This document shows, in pieces, positions 44,297 to 52,141 of a DNA stretch of 64,000 bases (positions are counted from its first letter, which is position 1; the number at the start of each line of letters is the position of its first letter). This DNA is from Chitinophagales bacterium (GTDB taxonomy: Bacteria; Bacteroidota; Bacteroidia; Chitinophagales; Chitinophagaceae), in assembly GCA_017303455.1 (NCBI GenBank), contig JAFLBM010000008.1:40598-104597 (forward strand), in the 5' to 3' direction. The translations under genes and the position numbers were made by a program. The notes under the pieces are model-generated. The model was not told the origin of the DNA, made no database searches, and saw only the letters and a list, made by a program, of their open reading frames with translations.

Positions 44297-44764
44297 ATGG
44301 CTTCCAAAAAGAAAGCAAAAAAGAAAGTAGCGCCGAAGAAAAAGGCCGCTAAAAAAGTGGTGAAAAAAGCCGCTAAGAAAGCAGTTGCAAAAAAGAAAGC
44401 TGCCCCCAGGAAACCTGCCCGTCCGGCAGGCGGGAAAGCAGTGAAAAAGAAAACAGCGCCGAAGAAAAAGGTAGCTAAAAAAGCCGTGAAGAAGGCTGTA
44501 AAAAAAGCGGCCAAGAAAGCGGCACCCGGGAAAAAAGCAGTAAAGAAAGTAGTGAAGAAAGCCGCTCCCAAAAAGCCGGTTGCTAAAAAGAAGCCTGCTG
44601 CCAGGAAGCCATCTGCACCTAAACCCGTTGCGGCCCCTGTAGCTGCACCGGTTGAAGTGGCAGTAGTTACACCCGTTGCTGAACCTGTGGTGCAGCCGGA
44701 AGTGATGCAGGCAGATATCTTTGAAACAAACAGTGATAATGGCAATGGCGAAGTAAACAACTAA
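44297..44764 (+). CDS. Histone H1-like lysine-rich protein
   Basis: This 155-residue protein starts MASKKKAKKKVAPKKKAAKK and continues with about 100 residues of Lys/Ala/Pro repeats (VVKKAAKKAVAKKKAAPRKP), like eukaryotic H1 C-terminal tails and AlgP-type proteins. The final 50 residues are acidic, rich in Val, Pro and Ala, and end FETNSDNGNGEVNN. It probably binds DNA or RNA non-specifically. It lies on the plus strand between rpsG and fusA and has its own strong terminator. The opposite-strand frames are mirror images of the repeats. Confidence 0.87.
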   Translation: MASKKKAKKKVAPKKKAAKKVVKKAAKKAVAKKKAAPRKPARPAGGKAVKKKTAPKKKVAKKAVKKAVKKAAKKAAPGKKAVKKVVKKAAPKKPVAKKKPAARKPSAPKPVAAPVAAPVEVAVVTPVAEPVVQPEVMQADIFETNSDNGNGEVNN

Positions 44765-44783
44765 GTCATTTCCTGATATGTTC

Positions 44784-44820
44784 AAAAGCCGCTCTACATA
44801 GTAAAGCGGCTTTTATTTTT
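44784..44820 (+). terminator. Terminator of the histone-like gene
   Basis: AAAAGCCGCT and AGCGGCTTTT form a 10-bp stem around an 11-base loop, then TATTTTT follows on the plus strand. Confidence 0.9.
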
Positions 44821-44848
44821 CAACTATTCTCAATTGCTGCGATTCCAA

Positions 44849-44880
44849 TAAAAAAACCACCCCGTTAGTACGAGATGGTT
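44849..44880 (-). terminator. Terminator of the rpsL-rpsG transcript
   Basis: On the minus strand ACCATCTCGT, loop ACTA, ACGGGGTGGT forms a 10-bp stem with two G-U pairs, followed by TTTTTTT. It indicates that fusA is not read from the rpsL promoter. Confidence 0.8.
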
Positions 44881-44904
44881 CCGTTGAAATGTATCTTGTA
44901 TCTT

Positions 44905-45372
44905 TTATACCCTGAAATGCGCAAAAGCCTTGTTGGCTTCAGCCATACGATGGGTATCTTCTTTCTTTTTAAATGCAGCGCCTTCACCTTTGCTTGCTGC
45001 CACGATCTCGCCGGCTAATTTATCAGACATGCTGCGACCGTTTCTTTCGCGGCTGTAGCGGATCAGCCATTTGATGCTCAGAGAAATTTTCCTGTCAGGA
45101 CGAACTTCAGCAGGGATCTGGAAAGTGGCACCACCGATACGGCGGCTGCGAACTTCTACCGCAGGGGTAACGTTCACCAGGGCTCTTTTCCAAACTTCAT
45201 ATCCATCTTCACTGGTTTGCTTGGCCACTTTGTCCAGTGCATCATAAAAAATGTTGAAGGCTCCGCTTTTTTTGCCCTGCCACATCAGGTTGTTGACAAA
45301 ACGGGTAACCAGTTTGTCATTGAACTTAGGGTCTGGTGCTAAGGGGAGTTTCTTTGCTTGTGCTTTCCGCAT
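44905..45372 (-). CDS. rpsG: 30S ribosomal protein S7
   Basis: The 155 residues begin [20 protein letters not shown] and contain [20 protein letters not shown] and [21 protein letters not shown]7 nucleates the 30S head. It is 80 bases after rpsL and is followed by a terminator instead of fusA. Confidence 0.97.
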   Translation of the reverse strand: MRKAQAKKLPLAPDPKFNDKLVTRFVNNLMWQGKKSGAFNIFYDALDKVAKQTSEDGYEVWKRALVNVTPAVEVRSRRIGGATFQIPAEVRPDRKISLSIKWLIRYSRERNGRSMSDKLAGEIVAASKGEGAAFKKKEDTHRMAEANKAFAHFRV

Positions 45373-45452
45373 GAATGTTAATTTTTAAAGTAACTGCTGT
45401 AGCTGAATTTCTTCAAGTATTAAAACTTTACTCAGTACAAATTTTGATTGAA

Positions 45453-45833
45453 TTATTTCTTGGCTTTCTCTTTCTTGGTTCCGTATTTAGAACGGCTCTG
45501 CTTACGGTCTTTTACACCGGCAGTATCCAAAGAACCACGAACGATATGATAACGTACACCCGGTAAGTCCTTCACACGACCACCGCGGATCAGAACGATA
45601 GAGTGCTCCTGCAGGTTATGACCTTCACCGGGGATATAAGCGATCACCTCCACCTTGTTGGTCAGACGAACTTTGGCAACTTTACGCAGCGCAGAGTTAG
45701 GCTTTTTAGGAGTGGTTGTGTACACACGGGTACATACGCCACGACGCTGGGGACACTGATCTAAAGCCCTTGATTTACTCTTGGCCCTGATAATTTCTCT
45801 TCCTTTTCTTACTAATTGTTGAATAGTAGGCAT
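45453..45833 (-). CDS. rpsL: 30S ribosomal protein S12
   Basis: The start at 45833 gives [20 protein letters not shown] in 126 residues; an upstream extension is not conserved. The decoding-site loop [20 protein letters not shown] and the C-terminal [20 protein letters not shown] are intact. Lys at the positions linked to streptomycin resistance ([15 protein letters not shown]) is unmutated. Promoter elements lie 26-57 bases upstream. Confidence 0.97.
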   Translation of the reverse strand: MPTIQQLVRKGREIIRAKSKSRALDQCPQRRGVCTRVYTTTPKKPNSALRKVAKVRLTNKVEVIAYIPGEGHNLQEHSIVLIRGGRVKDLPGVRYHIVRGSLDTAGVKDRKQSRSKYGTKKEKAKK

Positions 45834-45858
45834 TCTGAACCTTTTATTTTTGGGAGGG

Positions 45859-45890
45859 CAAAGGTAACGGCACAACCCTTAAAATCCAAA
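45859..45890 (-). promoter_or_regulatory. Bacteroidota promoter of rpsL-rpsG
   Basis: On the minus strand TTTG (45887-45890), 20 bases, then TACCTTTG (45859-45866). The adjoining block at 45851-45866 differs from that of rpsJ (36621-36636) at one of 16 positions. Confidence 0.8.
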
Positions 45891-46172
45891 AATAAAGAGT
45901 TGTTTTTCATTTTTATATCCCCCACCCTGTGGATAAGCCATTTTCAGCCTTAAAAACCGGTTTTATAAACGGTTAGAAGACAGGTTAAGGGAGTGGTTTC
46001 CCCAATTTCCGGCCGATATGGGTCAGCGAAATCTCCAGGCTGTTGGTCCCGGTAACCACTTTCCCCGGTTCAGCTATATTAACATCATAGCTTGCCCCGG
46101 ACACAAAGTTTTGAAAAGCAAAACCAACATAAGGAGGAGCCGCATCCTGAAACCTGTAATTAGCCCGGGCAA
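45891..46172. other. Gene-free stretch between rpsL and ilvE
   Basis: About 280 bases between the rpsL promoter and the ilvE terminator. There is a minor plus-strand open frame without coding character. No repeat or RNA gene was recognised. Confidence 0.6.
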
Positions 46173-46200
46173 TAAAAAGGGCCGTTTTTCAACGGCCCCC
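46173..46200 (-). terminator. Terminator of ilvE
   Basis: GGGCCGTT and AACGGCCC form an 8-bp stem around a TTTC loop; the minus strand continues TTTTTATT. Confidence 0.9.
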
Positions 46201-46220
46201 CTGATAAAATAGTTTTTTGA

Positions 46221-47273
46221 TCAGACTTTCCACATCCAGTTATATTTGTCTTCTCTCCTTCCTTCCCGGATATCGGTGATCCATTTTTTTACCGTCGGGG
46301 CAGTCTTCCACGCATCCACATCAAACTCCATCACAAAATCTTTATACCGCAACTCTTTGATCAGGGAGATGGTAGCCGCCGTTCCCGTTCCGAATACTTC
46401 GATGGATGTACCGGCTTTGTAGGCTGCAATGACTTCATCAATGCTCAGGTCTCTTTCTTCGACAGTCAATCCCATTTCCTGCAACAAGGTGATGGTACTT
46501 AATCTTGTTACCCCACCAAGTATGGTTCCCTGTTCAAGACCGGGTGTGATTGCTTTATTGCCTATTACAAAGAAAACATTCATGGTACCACATTCCTGTA
46601 CATATTTATGTTCGGAAACATCTGTCCACAATACCTGGTCATATCCTTTTTTCTTTGCTTCTGCGGTTGCCAGCATGGCAGCACCATAATTCCCTGCTGC
46701 TTTTGCATAACCTACACCACCGGGAGCAGCACGAACATATTTTTCTTCCACATAGATGCGCATCGGCGCACTGTAGTAAGGACCAGTAGGACTGAGAATG
46801 ATCATGAATTTATACGTATCGGATGGCTTCACCCCAATCACTTCATCTGATGAGAACATGAAAGGACGGATATACAAAGAATGATCCGCTGATGAGGGTA
46901 TCCAGTTTTTGTCCAGGGCGATCAGCTGGCGCATACCTTCGATAAATAATTCTTCCGGAACAGGCGGCATCTGCATGCGTTCTGCTGAAATATTAAAGCG
47001 GTGAAAATTATCATACGGACGGAAGATAAACGGGTTACCATTCCTGTCTTTGTAGGCTTTGATACCCTCGAAGATCGCCTGGCCATAATGCAAAGCAGCC
47101 AACGAAGGGCTTAGTAACAAGGGTTGATAGGGTTTTATTTCAATATTCTTCCACTCGCCATTCTCGTAATCAGCTTCCAGCATATGATCGCTGAAAAAGC
47201 GGCCGAAAGGAAGATTTTCAAGATCCAGGTCTTTTAGTTTACTGGTTTCTGCTTTCGTTACTGAAATATCCAT
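46221..47273 (-). CDS. ilvE: Branched-chain amino acid aminotransferase
   Basis: This PLP enzyme performs the last step of Val/Leu/Ile synthesis (or first of their degradation). Class IV signatures: EGIKAYKDRNGNPFIFRPYD (substrate loop), VGYAKAAGNYGAAMLATAEA with the PLP Lys region, DEVIAAYKAGTSIEVFGTGT and AATISLIKEL. Start 47273 (MDISVTKAETSKLKDLDLEN) or the ATG 12 bases upstream. The 350-residue length is usual. It is a single gene with its own terminator. Confidence 0.95.
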   Translation of the reverse strand: MDISVTKAETSKLKDLDLENLPFGRFFSDHMLEADYENGEWKNIEIKPYQPLLLSPSLAALHYGQAIFEGIKAYKDRNGNPFIFRPYDNFHRFNISAERMQMPPVPEELFIEGMRQLIALDKNWIPSSADHSLYIRPFMFSSDEVIGVKPSDTYKFMIILSPTGPYYSAPMRIYVEEKYVRAAPGGVGYAKAAGNYGAAMLATAEAKKKGYDQVLWTDVSEHKYVQECGTMNVFFVIGNKAITPGLEQGTILGGVTRLSTITLLQEMGLTVEERDLSIDEVIAAYKAGTSIEVFGTGTAATISLIKELRYKDFVMEFDVDAWKTAPTVKKWITDIREGRREDKYNWMWKV

Positions 47274-47337
47274 AGCTGCGATCATAAAAGTTTACTTTTG
47301 CAAGGGCAAAGAAACGAAAAAAACTAACACCTGGTCG

Positions 47338-47345
47338 TAAATTTG
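47338..47345 (+). promoter_or_regulatory. Bacteroidota -7 element
   Basis: TAAATTTG fits TAnnTTTG and lies 10 bases before the ATG of the next gene. No -33 TTTG is obvious. Confidence 0.45.
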
Positions 47346-47355
47346 CTGACAGATT

Positions 47356-47883
47356 ATGGACATCAACCACATTCATTTACCGGCATCAGCCATTGCCTCG
47401 CTTTACGCTTCCTCCCTGGTTGATACAGGAGAGATAACTGCCAAAGAAATACCTGTTACAGAAAAAAAAGTTGTTCCCGAACCGGTCAAACAAGGTGAAT
47501 TCAAATCACTCGGTGATAATGCAAAAAATATATTGGTGGTTGTTAATACCAGTGAAGCGGTTCATTTACCTGATGATGAATTACAATTCCTGACCAATAT
47601 GCTGACTGCCTGTAAGCTCAGTTTGGCAGATGTTGCCATCGTTAACATCAATCAGCAACCCGCTTCTTACAAAGAACTGATCAGCACTTATAAAAGTAAA
47701 ATTGCTTTATTGTTTGATATTGAACCTGCAGGTTTTGGTTTACCCATGAGTTTCCCTTTTTACCAGATACAGCCTTTTGCGAATTGTTCTTTTCTGTATA
47801 CTCCTTCTCTCCATGAAATAGAAAAAGATAAAATAGAAAAAAGTAAACTCTGGGTTTCCTTACGAAGACTCTTTAATATCTGA
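47356..47883 (+). CDS. Unknown protein, possible HolD (psi)-like fold
   Basis: The 175-residue cytoplasmic protein has an N-terminal variable region rich in Pro/Lys/Val. A core follows: AKNILVVVNTSEAVHLPDDE, LQFLTNMLTACKLSLADVAI, then a Phe/Pro-rich stretch and a C-terminal CSFLYTPSLHEIEKDKIEKS followed by KLWVSLRRLF. The order (hydrophobic strand, 'P..D..L...L..L.L...D', then strand, 'TPSL' and a basic helix 'K..LW..L') parallels E. coli HolD (VRLVMVANDLPALTDPLVSD, VASPALTDLRANPTARAALW). This is a visual comparison only. It ends 9 bases before rdgB on the same strand. Confidence 0.7.
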   Translation: MDINHIHLPASAIASLYASSLVDTGEITAKEIPVTEKKVVPEPVKQGEFKSLGDNAKNILVVVNTSEAVHLPDDELQFLTNMLTACKLSLADVAIVNINQQPASYKELISTYKSKIALLFDIEPAGFGLPMSFPFYQIQPFANCSFLYTPSLHEIEKDKIEKSKLWVSLRRLFNI

Positions 47884-47892
47884 TCCCTGTTT

Positions 47893-48468
47893 ATGAAATT
47901 GATCTTTGCCACCAATAACCAGCATAAAGTAGAAGAGATCCGTGCCGTGATCGGCGACAAATTCGAATTGCTGACCCTGCAGGATGCCGGTATTGCTATT
48001 GATATTCCTGAACCACACGATACCCTGGAAGCAAATGCTTCTGAAAAGTCTCAAACCATTTACCGGATGACCGGCACTCATTGTTTCAGTGAAGACACTG
48101 GTCTTGAAGTGGCTGCACTCAACGGTGAACCGGGAGTGAAAAGTGCCCGGTATGCGGGAGATGACCGGTCCTTTGATCAAAATATTGATAAGCTTTTGAT
48201 TAATTTGGCGGATAAAGAAGACCGCAGTGCCCGTTTCAGGACAGTCGTGTCTGTAATTATTGATGGAAAAGAAACCCTGTTTGAAGGAATTTGTGAAGGA
48301 ACCGTTATAAAAGAAAGAAGAGGCGGCAAAGGTTTTGGATATGACCCCGTGTTTATTCCTGCGGGTGCGGATAAAACCTTTGCAGAAATGACCCTGGAAG
48401 AAAAGAACCTGTTCAGCCACCGTAAGAAGGCAACCGAAAAGTTGGTAGCATTTTTGAATATCTTGTAA
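47893..48468 (+). CDS. rdgB: RdgB/HAM1 non-canonical purine NTP pyrophosphatase
   Basis: It hydrolyses ITP, XTP and dITP to keep them out of nucleic acids. The motifs TNNQHKVEEIRAV, FSEDTGLEVAALNGEPGVKS, ARYAG and GGKGFGYDPVFIP match. There are 191 residues. It is between the HolD-like gene and the sigma factor gene, with a 15-base gap to the latter. Confidence 0.96.
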   Translation: MKLIFATNNQHKVEEIRAVIGDKFELLTLQDAGIAIDIPEPHDTLEANASEKSQTIYRMTGTHCFSEDTGLEVAALNGEPGVKSARYAGDDRSFDQNIDKLLINLADKEDRSARFRTVVSVIIDGKETLFEGICEGTVIKERRGGKGFGYDPVFIPAGADKTFAEMTLEEKNLFSHRKKATEKLVAFLNIL

Positions 48469-48483
48469 ATAAACCACCCAAAA

Positions 48484-49062
48484 TTGACCCCACAACGCAA
48501 CCAAAATATTACCGAAAGCGACCTAATTAATGGATGCAAGGAAGGCGACAGAAGAATGCAGGAGGAAATGTATCGCCGTTTATCCCCCCGCATGTACGCT
48601 GTTTCTCTCCGTTATGCTTCCAATGCCGAAGAAGCTGAGGATATTCTACAGGAAGGATTTATAAAAGTCTTTAAAAAGTTAGACAGTTTCCGGGGCGATG
48701 GTTCTTTTGAAGGCTGGGTGAGACGGATCTTCGTTAATACCGCTATTGAACATTTCCGCCGCAAGAGATACCTGCAACCTGTTACGGAAAAAGAAGAGAA
48801 TACGATTGAAGGAAAATCGCTTTCTGCACTGGATGGTTTGGCGGAGAAAGATATCCTGGCATTGATACAGGAATTATCACCCGGCTACCGGACGGTCTTT
48901 AATATGTACGTGGTGGAAGGCTATACGCATAAAGAGATTGGTGATATGCTTGGCATCAGCGAGGGAACCAGTAAATCACAATTGTCGAGAGCCAAAGTGA
49001 TTTTACAGGAAATGGTCAGAACATTTTTAGATGAACAACGTGAAGCAAGAGTAAAGTCATGA
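48484..49062 (+). CDS. ECF-type RNA polymerase sigma factor
   Basis: Region 2: LINGCKEGDRRMQEEMYRRL, ASNAEEAEDILQEGFIKVFK and FEGWVRRIFVNTAIEHFRRK. Region 4: ALIQELSPGYRTVFNMYVVE, GYTHKEIGDMLGISEGTSKS. The start is a TTG at 48484 since there is no ATG before residue 25 and the preceding residues fit region 2. It overlaps the candidate anti-sigma gene by 4 bases (ATGA), the classic coupling of sigma and anti-sigma. Confidence 0.92.
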   Translation: MTPQRNQNITESDLINGCKEGDRRMQEEMYRRLSPRMYAVSLRYASNAEEAEDILQEGFIKVFKKLDSFRGDGSFEGWVRRIFVNTAIEHFRRKRYLQPVTEKEENTIEGKSLSALDGLAEKDILALIQELSPGYRTVFNMYVVEGYTHKEIGDMLGISEGTSKSQLSRAKVILQEMVRTFLDEQREARVKS

Positions 49063-50036
49063 ACGATTCATTCTCACATAAACTATACAATCACACAGCA
49101 GAGCCACCGGCTTCTGCCTGGAAAAAAATAGCCCTTGCCCTGGATGAATCGCATTTGTCTGATAAGTTTACCGCCACCTTACAAAATGCAGTTGTAAATC
49201 CCCCGGCTTCGGCCTGGGTTTCTATTGCTGCAAGTTTGGAAAAACTGGAAATGAGTAACCAGTACCCGTCTACTTTGGCCAATATGGAAGTAGCACCCCC
49301 TGCAACAGCATGGGAAAAGATCAGCCAATCACTCCATACCGGAGAAGAAACTCCTGCTAAAGAACAACGGAGGATATTTCCTGTACTACGTTATGCAGCA
49401 GCAGCCGTGTTTGTTGGTTTTGTTGCCTTTGGTGCTGTGAAATTGCTGAACAACAAAAAAGAAAACAATGGCCTTGCCGGTACAACTGAAATACCCGGAA
49501 AGCAAAATACAGACAGTCCGCTGAATAATGATCCGGCAATTACTACAGACCAGGTTACTGAAGAAGTTGTTCAATCCCAGGATGCCATAGATGCAGCAGC
49601 ATTAGAAGAAAGTAAGGGCACATTCGCCAGTCTTGATATGTCAGACAGGCAAAAGATGAGAAAGATCAACCAGGATCTTTTCATGGAGGAAGTTTCCACG
49701 GTGAATACGGATGCGGATTTGATATTGCCAGAAGTCATTTTTCAGCGGCTCGAATGTACAGATGTAGCTGTGCCTGTCTATGCAGCCACAAACGCTGCCA
49801 TTGATATGGCCAGCCGTTATTCTTTGCTGATGACGGCTGACGGGCATATTGTAAGAGTATCCAAAAAATTAAGCAGCCTTATCTGCTGTGTGTCCGGCGA
49901 AGAACAGGATGAAGATTGCAAGAACCAGCTGAACCAATGGAAGAAGAAGATCGCTGATTCACCGGTTGCCCCATCCCCCGGCAACTTCATGGATATACTT
50001 AGTTTGTTGCAGACCCTGAAGGACTCTAATCTCTAA
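49059..50036 (+). CDS. Membrane protein, probable anti-sigma factor with three N-terminal repeats
   Basis: The N-terminal cytoplasmic 95 residues contain three tandem 32-residue repeats, each with PP-x-x-AW-x-x-I: Trp at 21, 53 and 85 (EPPASAWKKI, NPPASAWVSI, APPATAWEKI). One transmembrane helix follows at about 108-126 (LRYAAAAVFVGFVAFGAVKL). The C-terminal 200 residues are exported. This is the topology of Bacteroidota anti-sigma factors, and the 4-base overlap with the sigma gene supports it. The known ZAS zinc motif is absent, so the binding domain may be a different type. Confidence 0.8.
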   Translation: MNDSFSHKLYNHTAEPPASAWKKIALALDESHLSDKFTATLQNAVVNPPASAWVSIAASLEKLEMSNQYPSTLANMEVAPPATAWEKISQSLHTGEETPAKEQRRIFPVLRYAAAAVFVGFVAFGAVKLLNNKKENNGLAGTTEIPGKQNTDSPLNNDPAITTDQVTEEVVQSQDAIDAAALEESKGTFASLDMSDRQKMRKINQDLFMEEVSTVNTDADLILPEVIFQRLECTDVAVPVYAATNAAIDMASRYSLLMTADGHIVRVSKKLSSLICCVSGEEQDEDCKNQLNQWKKKIADSPVAPSPGNFMDILSLLQTLKDSNL

Positions 50037-50083
50037 GCTGTTCTTCAGTACTGTTTTCCTTAATTTTATTCAAACTACGATTC

Positions 50084-50515
50084 ATGGCCCGGATAAAGAT
50101 CGACCTGCCTGCCACATTCAGTTTTTCAACAACTATACCTGTCCGCATCACTGACCTTAACTATGGCAGCCATGTGGGGAATGACGCTGTCTTATCTATC
50201 ATTCATGAAGCAAGAATGCAGTTCCTGGCACATTATGGTTATTCAGAAATGGAGTTTGCCGGCGTGGGTATGATCATGAGTGATGTGGGCATCGAATTCA
50301 AAAGCGAATTATTCTACGGAGACACGGTGATCGCATCAGTAACTGCTGCGGCTTTCTCCAAAGTGGGTTTTGAATTATATTATTTACTGGAGAAAGAAAC
50401 AGCCGGTAAAAAAACAACTGTAGCAATTGCTAAAACAGGAATGATCTGCTATGATTATGGGAGGAAGAAAATTGCAGCAGTACCGGAAGAGGCAAGAGAA
50501 AAACTAAATCCTTAA
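50084..50515 (+). CDS. Thioesterase (4HBT hotdog family)
   Basis: The 143-residue single hotdog has RITDLNYGSHVGNDAVLSII near the N-terminus, matching the 4-hydroxybenzoyl-CoA-type pattern 'D-x-N-x-H-V-N', followed by EARMQFLAHYGYSEMEFAGV. It probably hydrolyses an acyl-CoA. It ends 2 bases before the convergent aroE. Confidence 0.88.
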   Translation: MARIKIDLPATFSFSTTIPVRITDLNYGSHVGNDAVLSIIHEARMQFLAHYGYSEMEFAGVGMIMSDVGIEFKSELFYGDTVIASVTAAAFSKVGFELYYLLEKETAGKKTTVAIAKTGMICYDYGRKKIAAVPEEAREKLNP

Positions 50516-50517
50516 CT

Positions 50518-51255
50518 TCAGGAGTTCCAAATGCGCCAGTTCTCTTCTGCCTGCAGTACCAGCATATCAGCCCCATTCTTTATAGCAGCCCCCCGCTCCT
50601 CTCCCTGTTGAAGAAACATTGTGTTTTCCGGGTTATATACCAGGTCATACAAAAAATGTCTCCCGGTAATGAACTCATAAGGGATAGCCGGGCAACTCTC
50701 ATTAGCAGGAAACATGCCCAATGGAGTAGTATTGATGATCACTGTATTTTCCTCCATTGTCTTTTTATCAATATCAGTATAAGTAAGTGTTGACTGATCG
50801 TGGATGCGGCGGCTGACAATATCGTAACCGATATCCAGTTGTTTCAATACATAGATCACCGCTGCGGTGGCTCCTCCATTGCCCAGGACCAATGCTCTTG
50901 TATGATGCGGCTTCAGGAAAGGGGCAAAACTTTTTTCAAAGCCGATATAATCCGTGTTGTAACCATATAGTTTTCCATCAATGATCTTAATGCAGTTACA
51001 GGCGGTCAGCCCTTCGGGAATATTAGCAGTGGAATGAAGAAAGGGCAATACCAGTTGCTTATAGGGTATCGTAACTGCCAACCCGCAAAGATCAGGATGT
51101 GGAGCCAGTACTTCCGGGATCAATTCATCAATAGAGACAATGGGAAAATTGTCAAAGCGGCAATCTGTCAATCCTTCTCTGTCAAACTTCTCATCAAAAT
51201 ACTTTTTGGAGAAAGATTGAGCCAAAGGATAACCGATCAGTCCGTAGCGACGCAT
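50518..51255 (-). CDS. aroE: Shikimate dehydrogenase
   Basis: It reduces 3-dehydroshikimate to shikimate. Motifs: RRYGLIGYPLAQSFSKKYFD (SKDH substrate loop), GLAVTIPYKQLVLPFL with the catalytic Lys, GNGGATAAVIYVLKQLDIGY (NADP loop) and NTTPLGMFP. At 245 residues it is slightly short, as common in Bacteroidota. Its ATG overlaps the comA-like TGA by one base (TGATG), which indicates translational coupling. Confidence 0.94.
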   Translation of the reverse strand: MRRYGLIGYPLAQSFSKKYFDEKFDREGLTDCRFDNFPIVSIDELIPEVLAPHPDLCGLAVTIPYKQLVLPFLHSTANIPEGLTACNCIKIIDGKLYGYNTDYIGFEKSFAPFLKPHHTRALVLGNGGATAAVIYVLKQLDIGYDIVSRRIHDQSTLTYTDIDKKTMEENTVIINTTPLGMFPANESCPAIPYEFITGRHFLYDLVYNPENTMFLQQGEERGAAIKNGADMLVLQAEENWRIWNS

Positions 51256-52028
51256 CAGGCATTTTCTTTTTTATCAAGGTATAAACTGAAGGTGTCGCCC
51301 CGCAAACCGATACGCATTGCTTCCAGCGGAATGACTTCGGTGGGTGCAATGTTGCCGAGGTTGGCATTGCAGCCCAGTAATTCAATAAAATATAATTGCT
51401 GTGCTTTCTGCGGTGCTTCCCAGATGATCTTTTCACCGGGTATCTGTGTCAGTATCTCCTGCACGAGACCTTCTCTTACTTCTCCGCTTCCCCGGTAGAT
51501 ACCCACATTACCAGCTTCTCTTGCTTCCGCAATTACATAGGTGGAGCCGGCTTCCAGTTCGGCCCGCATCAGTTCAATCCATTTATAAGGAGGAATGATA
51601 TGTGCAGCGTCTTTACTACCCACTTCGCTCAATACCGTACCATGTTTGGTTAATTTTTCAATATACCCGCATTTTTCAGCATGCGGGATGGTGATGGAGC
51701 CGTCACTCACTTCCATATAACTGATACCATACTCTTTGCACACCGATATATAGTCATCAAACTGGTTACGGATCAAAAAGGCTTCAAACAGGGTTCCCCC
51801 GAAATAGATCGGGATATTATAGGAACGGTACACTTCGAGTTTCTCTGCCAGGCTGGGGGTTACAAAGGAGGTTCCGAATCCGAGTTTCACAATATCCACA
51901 TGGGGATGCGAAACACTCATAAAATTCTTTGCTTCATTAACACTGAGTCCTTTGTCCATAACCATGGTCAATCCTGATAAACGGGGCTTTGCAATACGCT
52001 CAGGAATCTGCGACAGATTAAAATTCAT
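51255..52028 (-). CDS. comA: Phosphosulfolactate synthase-like protein (ComA family)
   Basis: The start at 52028 (MNFNLSQIPERIAKPRLSGL) gives 257 residues. The TIM-barrel ComA pattern is clear: GLTMVMDKGLSVNEAKNFMS, VDIVKLGFGTSFVTPSLAEK, PIYFGGTLFEAFLIRNQFDD, MEVSDGSITIPHAEKCGYIE, VLSEVGSKDAAHIIPPYKWI and SGEVREGLVQEILTQIPGEK. Known ComA adds sulfite to phosphoenolpyruvate for coenzyme M synthesis; in Bacteroidota the product may feed other sulfonates such as sulfonolipid precursors. That is an inference. It is coupled to aroE. Confidence 0.88.
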   Translation of the reverse strand: MNFNLSQIPERIAKPRLSGLTMVMDKGLSVNEAKNFMSVSHPHVDIVKLGFGTSFVTPSLAEKLEVYRSYNIPIYFGGTLFEAFLIRNQFDDYISVCKEYGISYMEVSDGSITIPHAEKCGYIEKLTKHGTVLSEVGSKDAAHIIPPYKWIELMRAELEAGSTYVIAEAREAGNVGIYRGSGEVREGLVQEILTQIPGEKIIWEAPQKAQQLYFIELLGCNANLGNIAPTEVIPLEAMRIGLRGDTFSLYLDKKENA

Positions 52029-52081
52029 ACATGTACATATTTGATTTTCAAAATGGAGAGCCGGTTTTATCAACCGGCGGG

Positions 52082-52089
52082 CAAAAATA
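52082..52089 (-). promoter_or_regulatory. Bacteroidota -7 element upstream of the comA-like gene
   Basis: Minus-strand TATTTTTG fits TAnnTTTG, 54 bases before the ATG. No clear -33. Confidence 0.4.
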
Positions 52090-52141
52090 GGGAAGATTCA
52101 GCAGAGTACTGTTGACACAAGCACTCCATGCAGTTACCTGT

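Noticed and set aside
44272..44785. Minus-strand frames over the histone-like gene
   Set aside because: They are low-complexity translations of the Lys/Ala codon repeats; the plus-strand frame has a proper start, tail and terminator.
46018..46212. 64-codon plus-strand frame
   Set aside because: It ends within the ilvE terminator and has no recognised domain.
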